Source of the DNA: Voacanga thouarsii
Lineage: Eukaryota > Streptophyta > Magnoliopsida > Gentianales > Apocynaceae
Direction of reading: 5' to 3'
Assembly: GCA_026120185.1 (NCBI GenBank)
Contig: JANUWF010001188.1
Span: 682,001-746,000 of the forward strand
Length of the DNA stretch: 64,000 nucleotides
The stretch's first letter is position 1, and each line of letters opens with the position of its first letter. This document shows positions 47,921 through 59,468 of this stretch, piece by piece. The position numbers were made by a program, and so were the translations under genes. The notes beneath the pieces are model-generated. The model had not been told where the DNA came from. It saw nothing but the letters and a program-made list of their open reading frames with translations, and ran no database searches.

Positions 47921-48659
47921 ATTTGGTTTGTCCTACAAGATGACTAAGCATTCTTCGTTGAGGACTACTGTGGACAACTCTTCCAATCGCTTTTTGTTTA
48001 TGAGCATGCTTTTAAAAAACTTGGCATATTTGGGCATGTGAACTAAAGCTTCACTGAGTGGGATGGTTATGTGCACTTGTTTAAATACCTCAAGGAATTT
48101 GTTGAATTGAGCATCTTTTCGGGCTTTGTGTAGCTGGGTAGGATATGGTATTTTAGGCTGAAAAGTAGGATTTTTGGGAGATGGACAGGGGATAGCTGGT
48201 GCCGGTTTCAGTGCTTCGGCCATCACTGGTTCAGTTTTATGCTGCTCTGTCTTAGAGTTACCGGATAGCCAACACCGGGTCTCTTCCTCCAGCCGACGTC
48301 GGTTATCATCTGTAATGTCTGGCAACTCTTTTCCACTTTGTAATGTGACAGCAGCTTGTTTCCTCAATGGCTGTTAGTGTGAGTTCGTGAGATTTTAACA
48401 CCATATCGGTCAAAAACCAGATTTATTGTTACATATTACAGATCATTGCTTCGAACATCTCAAATATGGAATCTATTTCTTCGAAACGCCTTGTGACATG
48501 AAAAACAAATTTTCTCATTATGATTTCGAGCTCTGCTAATTCTGGTGCTGCGCATGTTATCTCCGAAGCAAAATAGAGGTACTGCCCCTCATTAAACTTC
48601 CTACGATTCCATTTCGCCATTTCTCCTGAACATAGAAATGAGTTCGATACAAAATTCAT
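47921..48659 (-). pseudogene. gag: Element D gag
   Basis: Minus-strand pieces 48659-48429 (AKWNRRKFNEGQYLY, KFVFHVTRRFEEIDSIFEMFE) and 48367-47933 (LQSGKELPD, a Pro/Ala-rich linker with PAPAIPCPSPK, FNKFLEVFKQVHITIPLSEAL). Both correspond to array B and element C gag. An in-frame stop near 48430 and a break near 47932 prevent a full product. The upstream initiator would be the ATG at about 48621, within GEMAKWN. Confidence 0.84.
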
Positions 48660-48847
48660 GATTAAAACAAAATTAAAAGATTACAAGGTTAATTAATGGT
48701 ACATAGTTAAAGTTAGTAGGTTAGGTTACAAGGGTATACAAGATATACACAATACAAAAGATAGCACCTTTTTGTGAAAAGAACAATTATACATATTTAC
48801 ATATTTACATGATTAAATCAACAAAATCTAAGCTTTCATGCTATTGT

Positions 48848-48865
48848 TCCCCGGCAACGGCACCA
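48848..48865 (-). promoter_or_regulatory. Element D primer-binding site (tRNA-Asp)
   Basis: The minus strand reads TGGTGCCGTTGCCGGGGA, one base different from the perfect tRNA-Asp complement found in array B. Confidence 0.9.
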
Positions 48866-48871
48866 AAAACA

Positions 48872-50399
48872 TAATGTGTATTTTATTTGGGTATAAAAAT
48901 CATATAAAAATAAGCACATTCCGAATCAAGTTTAAATTAAAACGTTAATCTCAAATTACACATATGAGCAAGCGTACTCATCATTAACATAGTATAGGGT
49001 CCAAACGAGTGTTGATACTCAAGGAACAAGTAGACATTAATCACCCTTCTTTCATTGTTTAACCGCCTCTATAAAGTGAAAAAAAATAAAAAGGAAAATA
49101 AAATAAATATATATACATGTCAATGATGGAGAAGTATGTAACTTAAATCATTATTTTGGCAAGCATGACCTTAAAGTACCTAACCATTATCATAACTAAT
49201 CATTCTCTTGACATCATGAAGGATTAATATAGACTCACTTCGTTTCCAATCCATGAATCCCTATCTTCTAGATAACTTAGCATCACATTCATGTCCCAGC
49301 CAGTCCTACCCAAAAGATGCATTAAACACAATCCTTTGACTAAATTTCCATTCCTAGCAAACTCAAAACATGAAATTAACCAATGAATCTATTCCTGACA
49401 GACATCATTTAACCTTTAATTACCAGTTCTTAGCAATTAACCCTTTTTCCTAGCAACTTAAGAGACAACATATATGAAATAAATAAATTGAAACCATTAT
49501 CAACTCCTTTTCCAAGCAAGTTAATAGAAAGAAATAACCAATTAATCTCGTAATTAGCACAAGTAATTAAATACCAAGAATAACAATCAATTAATCAAAA
49601 GATCAAATAACTCTAAAAATCATGAACACCTAAAACAATGTCAAATTACAATAAAATAATTAATACACCATTATTCAAGAAAAAGAAAACAAAGTAAAAG
49701 AAAGCACTCATAGACAAGCCTCATTCTTCTTCCTTTAAAGACCTTCTTGTACAACCCTTCTTGAATTGAAGAATTCCTCCTTTAATTTGAGTAATTTTCT
49801 ATGATGATCAATGAATTCTCCTCTTTTCTCTTGTGTTTTCCATCTATTTATAGGCTTAAAAAGTGCCTAAACTCATTGGTGTAATGTTCTTGGCCGAGTA
49901 GAAGTAGGAAAGTACTAAAACTCCACAAATTACCAAAAACCGCGTGAAAAATCAAGATCCCGTCTTTTCCTTAGGGAACAACCAGCGCCGCCTTGACTAT
50001 TGGAGCCGGTGCCAGTTGTGTTCTGTTTCTCCAGCCGTTCACCAATTTTTTTCTTGATTTTAGCACCATGTTGTCCAGAGTGCAGCCGGCACCGCTTTGG
50101 CTACTGGAGCCAGCGCCAGTTCGGTTCTGTTCCAATCTTGGTTCAATAATTTTTCTTCACCTTGAAGTTCGTGTCATCAGTACATGGCCGGCGCCGGTTC
50201 CTCTATCCTAACGGCACCGCCTCTTTCTGTTTTACGATGTTTTTGCTTTGTTTTACCCTTAAAATCTGAAATAAAGAACAAAATACCTTTCCAATGGTAA
50301 AATCTCAAATATGAAGGAATATAACTAGTTATTAAACAAAATATATCACAAAGGAATCTCAAATAACTAGAAAAAATATGACTAATTTAGCCCCTATTA
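48872..50399 (-). repeat. Element D 5' LTR
   Basis: Partner of 41127-42632. Ends are TAATGTGTATTTT and TTTAGCCCCTATTA on the plus strand. The TATA box is at 49845-49852 (minus). GGCGCC-type palindromes lie at about 49983-50215. Confidence 0.93.
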
Positions 50400-50984
50400 A
50401 GGATTCACCACTCCTAATAGTATGGGCGAATATTTCATTGCCACTTGTAGGAATTACTGCTTGAGAAGTCCTTGGCCAAGGCGATTGTGCATTGGAAACA
50501 TTTCCAATTGATATACATTTAGAGTAGTAGGTTCCTGGTACAAGTACTATTATATTCGGGCGAGAATTAATATATATTCTGGAGGGAGTTGGCACTAATT
50601 CTGTACTCCAAACTGAATGATATATTATATGGTGAAAGGAGATAATTGCACTGTTGTTTGTTATTGAAGGGTTCATATCAAGCCACTTGACTTCCTAGAC
50701 TCTTGGATGGTCATAATGTGTTGCTAGATACCGCTCATGATCTGGGAATATGGATTTATTAATTGATAAATTAATAAACCAATCCTGATTAGAATCAATA
50801 TGATTAATTCTAATTAATTATGGATTATTAATCTCAAATATTTTTGGATTAATTCATGTTCGCTACCAATTGACTGGGAAACCTAATAGGTCACACACAA
50901 TAGATGATTTATATACTCTTGATGTTATTTGATAACATAGTAGGGTTAATTGTGAGAAAGAGAAGTTGTTGTGGACAAATTATA

Positions 50985-51270
50985 CTCCCTCCGTCCCAAT
51001 AAAATTGACCTACTTACTATTTTGGGTTGTGTCAAAAAATTTGACACTTTCCTTAAAAGGAAAGTTTTTACTATATAATTTATTATAAAATAATCAATAT
51101 ACCCCATATATATTATTTTATATATTTAGATTTAACATAAAGTATTGTGGGACCCATATATTTCTTATTTTTATTATATTATATTATATTATTATTATAT
51201 TCTAACTTTTACTTTTGTATAAAATATTGTGACAAGTCAACCACTGTCAATTTTAGTAGGACGAACGGAG
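50985..51270. mobile_element. Stowaway-like MITE
   Basis: 286 bases flanked by TA on both sides (50983-50984, 51271-51272). Terminal inverted repeats start CTCCCTCCGTCCCA and, from the other end, CTCCGTTCGTCCTA, with a shared TAAAATTGAC inside, about 25 bases each with four mismatches. The interior is AT-rich and non-coding. The terminus and TA target fit Tc1/mariner-derived Stowaway elements. It lies in the plus-strand solo LTR. Confidence 0.93.
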
Positions 51271-51820
51271 TAATTAGTTATAATTTATGCTCCAAAATTG
51301 TAATTGTGAGAACTTGATGTTTCCAATTACAATTAGGGAATTCTAGTAGGATTAGAATTCTCAATTTTTAGTAAGGTTTTTCGATTTATATGTATGACAT
51401 GCTCGAAACCTAACAGAGGTGGGATACACGAAAAACCCTAGAAACACACGAAATCCTTCTCTCTTCTTTCTCTCTCGATAGTTCTTGAGAAACAACCCTA
51501 GCCACCACTTAGTGTTTCTGCTAGCACATAAAACTTTGTGCTTGAGTATTCCTCTGTGTGGATTACTATTGGAGATAATCACACACTGTGATTATAGTGA
51601 TTGGACGTTCAACTCTCATAGAGTTTGATCAAGAGGATTGCTGAATCGCACCTCGACTTGAAGAAGAAAATTTTTTTCTTCGGACGATCAAAGAAAGGTA
51701 AAAAGCTATTACCTTGGTTATCTTTATGTCTTGTTTTCCACACATATGTGGATCCTGGGGTGGTATCTCATTTTATTCTTCCGCTGCACCGTATAGGATA
51801 CGAGCCTCAGATACCCAACA

Positions 51821-52011
51821 GTTTTTTGTGGACAGCATACTCATCAACATGAGCATCTTGAGCTGGTGGTAGCAGAATAGGAGCATCTAGCACATAGAGT
51901 AACTTTTTCTGATTTGAGAACGATTCTCAAATTTCTATGCCAGTTGAAGTAGTTTGATTCAGTTAATTTGTTGGTCTCCAAGATGCTACATAGGTTTAGG
52001 TTTGTAGACAT
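51821..52011 (-). pseudogene. gag: Element K gag, N-terminal part
   Basis: The minus strand from the ATG at 52011 encodes MSTNLNLCSILETNKLTES, then NYFNWHRNLRIVLKSEK, a classic Copia gag start (compare NKLTGPNY..W.RNLRIVL in plant elements). A one-base frameshift follows, after which LYVLDAPIL and DEYAVHKK continue in another frame. The fragment is cut by the inserted solo LTR at 51820 and resumes at 32544. Confidence 0.85.
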
Positions 52012-53876
52012 GATGCAAGTGATCTAAATGTTAAGATAGTAAGGATTAGCTATTATATATGCACATGAAATGCAAATAATTAGGACTTAATTAAACGTAT
52101 TTTTACTCCACTATTTTACTCAAACCAATAGCCCCCACTACTGATTTGGGAAAGCCCATTGGAAGTTTTCCTAGTGGACCAGTATCTAAATTCCTCGAGA
52201 AAAACTTTGGGTTTGCCCAACAAGCCACCCTTAAGTTCATTGGTAGGTATCTAATACCAATTATATCATATGTAATTACCGGATCATTGGGTGATTAACA
52301 TCTTTTAATCTTAAAGCTTTTTAGGCCACCCCAACTTTTCCTCTAAATTTCTTTGTGCTTGAGTTTGCCCAACTGAGATAAAAAATTTAGTTAAACCCGA
52401 CCTATTAATTAGAAATTTAATTCCATAGCTTGAACATGCCCAATATCGAGTAGGCTAGGATTTGTCCAACAACCTGGTCTCGAAAAATGACTCTCATTCT
52501 TACTATATTAACAGAAGGAATTATGTTTAATATTAATTGATGGATTTGTTCTTTTTAGTGATTTCAATAAATGACATACATAAAAATCAATAAATCACAT
52601 AATTGATAATCATGGCAATAAAGCGATTACGTGGTATAGTTATGGACTTTACCCTAAATTAATTCCTTTGAACCATAAAAGAAATTAATATAGTTAACCC
52701 TATATGTTCATGCATGATTTAAGTAGAATGTCTTCCCTTCTTGCCTTGTTTTGGTTGCCATCTCTAAAATAAAATAATTCTACTCCTATCTAACCTATGT
52801 AAACTAATTACATGATTTCCTAAAGAGAGAAAACCTCGAATTACATTCGAGAGGAGTTAGATGAGAAGAGAATTACATAAGAATTCTAGAGAAGACAGGA
52901 CATGCAGGCCTTATTTAATAAAAAATCAAAACTATAAAATGCATGAACAGATATAATTAGTTTTAGTCCATAACCATCTACCATGCCATTAATTATGCTT
53001 AAATAAAATAAACATATAATTTTTATTATTCCAAAATCACTATTTTGGAAAAATAAAAAAAATTCTAAAATCAATATTTTAGAAAAATACATTAATTTTA
53101 AATTTTTCAAAATCACTATTTTAAAAAATAAAATTGTTTGTCTCAAAACTAATTTTAAGAAAATGCTTTTGGATCCCATCGCTGGTAGTGATAACGGCAG
53201 TCCCGCTGGCCGATCAGCGGGCGGGGGTCAAGGGGGCAGCGCCCCTTGAAAGAAATTTTATTTTACCACCTCTCATCAAATGAGATTTTTCCCTTTCAAA
53301 ATCTTTTTTACAAAATTTATTAATTTCTAAAATGGCTGGAACGTCGTGAAACAGAGTAAAACCGGCACCGGTTAGGAGCTAGAGCCGGTTGCGGTCTGGT
53401 TTTTAAAAAAATCAGAAACAATTTCTAGACATCGCGAAACAGCACAAAACCGGCGCCAGTTTGGAAGCCAGAGAGGCGGTGATTTTTGAAAATTTTTCCA
53501 GAAACAATTTCTGGAGCCCTTATCTTTTGCAATGGTTTAGTGAGAACAATTCTCAGCAGAATTTCTGTTTTGAAACTTAAAACAATAACCAATTTGTTAG
53601 TTTAAACAAATACAAAACAGAAAATTAGAATGAAACGGAAGGCAACAACCATGTTCAAGAAAACGTTTTTCTGCAAAAACTTGCAGCACATAAAGAAAAC
53701 ATTTTTCGAAATATGTTGTAACTATTACACAAGCATATTATGCTACAAAACCAACTCACAATGCTCGAAATGATTTTGACTCGAGTGAAAATAATTTTTC
53801 ACTGTGGACAAAGATAAACACGAATACACGAAACAGCTTTCACGCTCGGAAAAAATTGTTTGCAAACCACACATAA
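52012..53876 (-). other. Element K 5' leader, long and non-coding
   Basis: About 1.86 kb between the primer site and the gag start, with no credible ORF. Notable are two GC-rich hairpins at 53202-53249 and, at about 53340-53500, GGCGCC-type palindromes preceded by CGTGAAACAG and CGCGAAACAG. That context also occurs in the array B LTRs. Confidence 0.7.
53202..53249. other. Two tandem GC-rich hairpins in the element K leader
   Basis: CCCGCTG-GCCGAT-CAGCGGG (53202-53221) and TCAAGGGG-GCAGCG-CCCCTTGA (53228-53249) are perfect 7- and 8-base inverted repeats. Being self-complementary, they would fold in element RNA. Similar GC-rich blocks are common in plant Copia leaders. A packaging or dimerisation role is only inferred. 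Confidence 0.7.
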
Positions 53877-53892
53877 CCTGGCTCTAATACCA
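53877..53892 (-). promoter_or_regulatory. Element K primer-binding site (tRNA-Met)
   Basis: The minus strand reads TGGTATTAGAGCCAGG, one transition from the initiator tRNA-Met complement TGGTATCAGAGCCAGG, one base inside the 5' LTR. Confidence 0.9.
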
Positions 53893-53893
53893 C

Positions 53894-55646
53894 TGTTAGG
53901 TATCTCATGCATATCATATATGGCACAGCGGAAAAAAAAGAACAACATACCATCCCAAGATCCGCATACGTGTGGAAAACAAGACATAAAAGGAACAAAG
54001 GTAATGGTTTTACCTTTCTTTGAGCATCTGAAAAACAAAAATTTTCCTTCTTCTCTTTGACGATTGTGGCGCGATCCAGCAATCCCCTTGATCAAACACC
54101 ACGAGAGTTGAATGTCCAACCATTGCAATCACAGTGTGTGATTATCTCTAATAGAAATCCACACGAAGGATCACACTCAAGCATCAAGATTTTCTGTGCT
54201 AGCAGAAAACAACAATGGCGGCTAGGATTTGATGAAGATCAACGAGAGAGAAAAGAGAAGAGAATGGAGTCATGTATCCCTAGGGTTTTGGAGTTGTTTT
54301 TCGTGTGTTCTTCAACAAGCAGGAATCGTACATATATCCCATATATTACACGAAAATCTCTTGCTGAAAATACTCCATCTAAGAATTCTAAAACAGTTAG
54401 AATTCTATAATTGTAATTAGAAATATCAAGTTCTCACAATTACAATTTGGACCATAAATTATAACTAATTATAATTTGGCCACAACAACTTCTCTTTCTC
54501 GCAATTAACCCCACAATGTTATCAAATAACATCTTGAGTATATAATCCTCTATTGTGTGTGACCTATTAGGCTTTCCAGTTAATTGGTAGCGAACATGAA
54601 TTAATCTAAACGTATTTGAAATTAATAATCTATAATTAATTAGAATTAATCATATTAATTCTAATCAGGATTGGTTTATTAATTCATCAATTAATAGACA
54701 CATATTCTCATATCATGAGCGGTATTAAGCAACACATCATGACTACCCAAGAATCCAGGAAGTCAAGTAGCTTGACATGAACCCTTCAATAACAAACTAC
54801 AGTACAATTAACTTTTTTCACCATACAATATCTCATTCGGTTTGGAGTACAGAATTAGTGCCAACTCCTTCTAGAATATATATTAATTCTGGCTCGAATA
54901 TAATAGTACTTGTACCAAGAACCCACTACTCTAGATGTGTATCAATTGGAACTGTTTTCAATACATAGACGCCTTGGCCAAGGACTTCTTAAGTAGTAAT
55001 TCCTACAAGTGGCCGTGAGATATTCGCCCCTACTATTAGGAGTGGTGAATCCTTTATTGACTCTCTCAACTACTTTCGTTTACCTCACAATGTACCTAAT
55101 ATCCATCCCATATGTGGCCCTCAATCTGGCTCCAGAGATTAGAATCAAAGCACAATACTCAGCAAACAAAATACATTGGAGATCTCAAGTCTAAGGATAC
55201 TTGTACGTTTGTTATATTGAGATTATATTACTGGCACTAAATAGTTATCCATGTGATTATCTCATAGCTAGATCATCCAATGAACTTGTTCTATTAACAA
55301 CCATCCACGTGTTAACTTTGAGTATCTCAATATTCACGGATATAAGAAACGCCGCCTGATCAAATCAGGAAGTCTAACACATACTAGTCTTAATGCATTA
55401 ATGATGTCCTATCTCATTAATACTACGACTAGGGACTATTTAAGTACTAACACTATACAGTGTAGTAGAAATCTCATATCATGATCTCTATCATGATTTT
55501 CTTAACACAGTGTTGTACTAAGGACTTTATCTAACAGTTATATTACACAAAAGTAAACAAAAAAAAACTGTAAGATAAATAATGCCTTTTATTAAAATAA
55601 AATGTATTATATACAACGTACAAGTGATTACCTCTAGGGCATAACA
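53894..55646 (-). repeat. Element K 5' LTR
   Basis: 1753 bases. It matches 12355-14094 nearly throughout. It begins TGTTAGGTATCTC and ends GGGCATAACA on the plus strand. Confidence 0.93.
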
Positions 55647-55651
55647 CTCCA

Positions 55652-56937
55652 TCCATTTTAATTTTTGTAAACGAAATCCATGTTGCATATGAATTCTTTA
55701 TTACCAATTATCATTATGACTTTAGTTAATTACAGTATAGTCCACAAATTATAATTCATTATAATTTGACCCCAATAACTTCTTTTCACAATCAACCCAG
55801 TAATGTTATCAAGTAACAACATGAGCATTCAATTCTCTATTATATGTGACCTATTAGGCTTCCCGGTCTATTGGTAGTAAAATATGAATTAATCTAAACG
55901 TCTTTAGGATTAATAATCTTTAATAATTTTAGAATTAACTTATTAATTTTAATAAGGATTAATTTATTAATTCTCTAATTAATAAATCTATATTAAGCAT
56001 ATCATGAGCGGTATCTAGCAACATATCATAACCATCCCAAAAGTCCAGAAAGCTATGTAGCTTGACATGAACCATTCAATAGCAAACAACAGTGCAATAA
56101 ACTCCTTTCAACATAAAATAACTCATTCGGTTTGGAGTATGGAATTATTGCCAACTCCTTCTAGAAAAATAAATTCATTCTGGCCCAAATATTTTAGTAC
56201 TTGTTCCAGGAATCTACTATTTAACACATGTATCAATTGAAACCATTTCCAATATACAATTACCTTCGCCGAGGACTTCTCAAGTAGTGATTCCTACAAG
56301 TGGCTGTGAGATATTCGCTCTTACTATTAGGAATGCTAAATCCTTTATTGAACATCTCAACTACTTTCATTTGCTTCATGTTGTACCCAATATCCATCCT
56401 ATAGGTAGTCTTGTCAGGACTCCAGAGATTGGAATCAAAGTCCAATACTTAGCAAATAAACTACTTTAGAGATCTCATGTCTAAGGATAGTTGCACATTT
56501 TCTATAATGAGATTCTATCACTAGCACTAAATAGTTATCCATGTGATTGTCTCATAGTCAGGTCATGCGATATACTTGTTCAAGTAACAAGCATCTATGT
56601 ATTAACTTTGAGTATCATATTACTTACGGATGTGAGAACCACCACCTAATCAAATCAGGAAGTATAACACATGCAAATCTTAATCCATTAATGATGTCGC
56701 ATCTCATTAATACTAAGACTAGGAATAATTTAAGTACGAACACTATCTAGTCTAGTAAGAACCCCACATCATGATCTCTATCATAATTTTCTTAACACAG
56801 TATTGCACTTGATACTTTATCTAATGGTTATTTTTCACAAAAGCATAAATAAAACAAACTGATAGATAAAGAATGCCTTATTTTATTTAATAATACACAA
56901 TATACAGAATACATATGATTACCTATAACACATAACA
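55652..56937 (-). repeat. Older Copia-family LTR, right part
   Basis: From about 55735 it aligns, with many differences, to K's LTRs (CCACAAATTATAATTCATTA, ATCATGAGCGGTATC, TACAAGTGG, AGTCCAG blocks) and ends CACATAACA. It is more diverged from K than K's two LTRs are from each other. Pararetrovirus protease sequence resumes after it. Confidence 0.75.
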
Positions 56938-57467
56938 CTAACCAGATTAGCTTCAAACTTTTAGATGTTGAGGTAAAGCATTCCTCCCTATCTATTTTTA
57001 CTTCGTTCTTTCTTGCCAAAGACGTCACTAACCCTATTATCTTAGACACTCCATTTATTCAACAAATCATACCCTTCATGGTCCTTAAAATAGGAATTCA
57101 GGTAGAACATTTGAGCCAACAAATTCTTATTCCCTTTGATAGACCTCCTATCGAAAAAAGATCTCCATCTTCTAGAGTCAAAGCAGTCTCAAATCAATTT
57201 TCTTAAAGAAGATGTTTGCTTTCAAACATCTTCGGCAACAACTTATCGAGCCTCACATCAAGGCCCAAATCAAATCACTGAAAATCCATATCCAGACCCA
57301 ACTCTATTATGATCTCCTTACAGCATTCTAGAATAGAAAATAACATATTATCCGACTTTCCTATGAGCCTAACTTTGATGAAAAATCAATTCCAACCAAG
57401 GCCTGTCCTATTTAAATGAATCATGAGCTTACAACCCATTGCTAAAATAAGATCAATGATCTCTTAC

Positions 57468-57469
<2 letters not shown>

Positions 57470-57516
<47 letters not shown>
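57470..57516. repeat. (AT)n microsatellite inside viral RT
   Basis: An uninterrupted AT run between the protease and the RT core of the endogenous virus, at a point where related viruses encode protein. Confidence 0.95.
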
Positions 57517-57519
<3 letters not shown>

Positions 57520-58845
57520 CAAGTACTTCACCCTGGAGTTGAGTGGTATTCTATGTCAACAAAAATGGTGAAATTGAGCGTGGAGTTCCTCGCCTTGTAA
57601 TCAATTACAAGCCATTCAATTTAGCCCTTCGATGGATTTGATATCCTATTCCTAACAAAAAAGATTTGCTAAATCGATTACATTCTACTTTATTATTTTC
57701 AAAATTTGATTTGAAATTAGGATTTTGGCAAATCTAAATTGATCCTAGAGATCGATACAAAATGGCTTTTACAGTTCTATTTAGCCAGTACGAATGGAAT
57801 GTCATGCGATTTGGATTAAAAAATGCACCTTTAGAATTCCAGAGAATTATGAATGAAATTTTTCATCCTTTTTCTCAATATATTATTGTTTATATTGATG
57901 ATGTTCTAATCTTTTCTCAAAACTTAGAACAGCATTTTAAATATTTAAATACCTTCTTTTTTACTGCTAAGCATAACGGCTTAGTACTTTCAAAATCAAA
58001 ATTCAGTCTTTTCCAAACTAATGTACGATTTCTTGGACATAATATTCAGCTAGGTACAATAGTTCATATCAAAATATCTATTCAATTTGCTAATAAATTT
58101 CTAGATCAGATTCTTGTTTGGACTCAGCTTCAAAGATTTTTATGTTGTTTAAATTATGTTTTCCGAGTTTATTTCAAGACTTAGCAACCTTATCAAGCCT
58201 CTACATGACAGACTCAAATAGCCTCCTCCTCTATGAACTGATGTTCATACTTCAATTTTCGACAGGTTAAATCTTGAGTTAAACAACTTCCTTGTTTATC
58301 CCTTCTTGACCCATCTTCTCCAAAAATTGTTGAAATTGATACTTCCTATATAGGATATGGTGGCATCCTCAAACAACTTTAAAATGGCAAAGAGTATGTT
58401 TTTACATTTACATCAAAATGTTAGAATAGATCTCAGTAGAACTATCCAACTATTAAAAAAGAAATTTTGGCAATTGTGCTATGCATTTCCAAATTTCAAG
58501 TTGATTTATTAAATCAAAATTCTTGCTTCGTATTGATTGCAAAGTTGTAAATTATGTCTTGCAAAAAGGTGTTAAAAACCTTACCTCAAAATAGATATTT
58601 GCTAGGTAGAAAACTATTTTATCTATTGCTGATTTTGATATAGAATATATCAAAGGATCTTCAAACTCTATTCCTGGTTTTTTAACTTAGGAATTTCTGT
58701 AGGGAAAATAGCCATGCCTCCCAAGAAAACAAAATCGAAGCTCAATGAGCTTCCAACCCTTCCAACACCCCCTATAGCGCAGGCCTCAAAAAAGGATTCT
58801 AGTGAATCCTCATCCTCCTCTGGTAAACTAAAATTTACCTTCCCT

Positions 58846-58859
58846 TGGTATCGGAGCCA
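58846..58859 (+). promoter_or_regulatory. Pararetroviral tRNA-Met primer-binding site, copy 2
   Basis: TGGTATCGGAGCCA, one transition from the initiator tRNA-Met complement. The end of the polyprotein frame overlaps it. Confidence 0.85.
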
Positions 58860-58872
58860 AATAGGGAAGTAA

Positions 58873-59468
58873 GGTAGATTATTCTTACTATTAATATTTT
58901 GTGATGAATTCCATGTGGATCTAATGATGCTAGGTATATTGAGTGTCTTAGTTCACCTCATAGTGTTCAAGATAATGGCTTGCCATCTAAAGCCCACATA
59001 TGATGCATAAATATTTTTTATGTTGACAAATTTGTGAATTATTCAGTATATTTTGCATAAATCTATAAACTCTATATTAGACCTGAGGTGATAAGAAAAG
59101 AGGTCTGGTTTTAGATCTACTCTAACGGTGGTCAGACTGAGTTGTGTTGGCCGATGAGCTGAGTAATGGTCGTTATTGACTCAGTAGCTTGTAAAAGATG
59201 AGAATTTATTCTCAATGGCATGATCCCTCTCAATCTGCTATAGATAGTGTAGATCTATTCTTTATTTACTTATTAATACTCAAATCTATTATATTCACAA
59301 ACTAATCTCCATGTTTTACATCATAAGTTATTAATTACTTGAATATATTCCTTCTTATTGAACCTGAAGGTGATGATTGCCAAGTTACGGGAAGTATAAA
59401 GCCCATATTTGCATTTTCTATGTTTATTTAATTTAATTTTTTTTTTTTGTAATTTTCACACTTTTATT
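58873..59468 (+). other. Endogenous pararetrovirus leader, copy 2
   Basis: Collinear with copy 1 (from 2053) and copy 3 (from 60713), with scattered substitutions. It directly follows the polyprotein end, as in the circular viral genome, so it marks the passage from one genome unit into the next. Confidence 0.85.

Larger units (their letters stand above)
41127..50399 (-). mobile_element. Element D: Athila-like Ty3/gypsy retrotransposon, near full length
   Basis: LTRs at 41127-42632 and 48872-50399 are flanked by AGGAT (41122-41126, 50400-50404). On the minus strand the order is LTR, tRNA-Asp primer site, gag, protease, RT, RNase H, integrase, a long non-coding 3' region with two hairpin/purine modules, LTR. 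The proteins closely resemble element C and, over gag, array B. Fewer breaks than in C suggest a somewhat younger copy, but it is not intact. It lies inside the plus-strand Copia solo LTR. Confidence 0.93.
32545..51820 (+). mobile_element. Solo LTR of element K's family, plus strand, interrupted
   Basis: Begins TGTTAGTGTTATGCTTTAG (32545) and ends CAGATACCCAACA (51820), the reverse complement of K's LTR ends. It lies inside K's gag, flanked by CTTTT and GTTTT, a duplication with one mismatch. Gag resumes directly on both sides, so no internal region remains. Removing elements C and D with their duplications and the MITE leaves about 1732 bases, against 1740 and 1753 for K's LTRs. It is the product of LTR-LTR recombination of an element that jumped into its own relative. 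Confidence 0.88.
12355..55646 (-). mobile_element. Element K: Ty1/Copia LTR retrotransposon, split by nested insertions
   Basis: LTRs at 12355-14094 and 53894-55646 share the termini TGTTAGGTATCTCATG... on this strand and are bordered by CTCTA (12350-12354) and CTCCA (55647-55651), a duplication with one substitution. On the minus strand the order is 5' LTR, tRNA-Met primer site, leader, gag, protease, integrase, RT/RNase H, purine tract, 3' LTR, which is the Copia order. Array B interrupts pol between 15845 and 30569, and a plus-strand solo LTR interrupts gag between 32544 and 51821. All coding parts are broken. About 9.3 kb belongs to K itself once insertions are removed. Confidence 0.9.
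56938..58872 (+). pseudogene. Endogenous pararetrovirus protease end, reverse transcriptase, RNase H and C-terminal tail
   Basis: The protease remainder (NPIILDTPFI, about 57030) leads to an RT whose N-terminal half is interrupted by stops and an AT repeat (57470-57516). The C-terminal half is open (57762-58184), with RFGLKNAPLEFQRIM and the catalytic YIDDVLIFS (about 57894-57920). RNase H pieces follow (IGYGGIL near 58345, KEILAIV near 58460, IEYIKGSSNSIPGF near 58640). A Lys/Ser-rich tail from 58714 runs in frame with RNase H, past two stops, to TAA at 58870 just beyond the primer site. RT and RNase H convert pregenomic RNA to DNA. Many stops and frameshifts make this copy inactive. Confidence 0.8.

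Noticed and set aside
53799..54410. Overlapping ORFs in the element K 5' LTR
   Set aside because: They lie within LTR sequence, overlap on both strands and have no protein family features.
58714..58872. Small separate Lys/Ser-rich viral gene
   Set aside because: It is in the same frame as RNase H with only stop codons between, so it is better read as the polyprotein tail.
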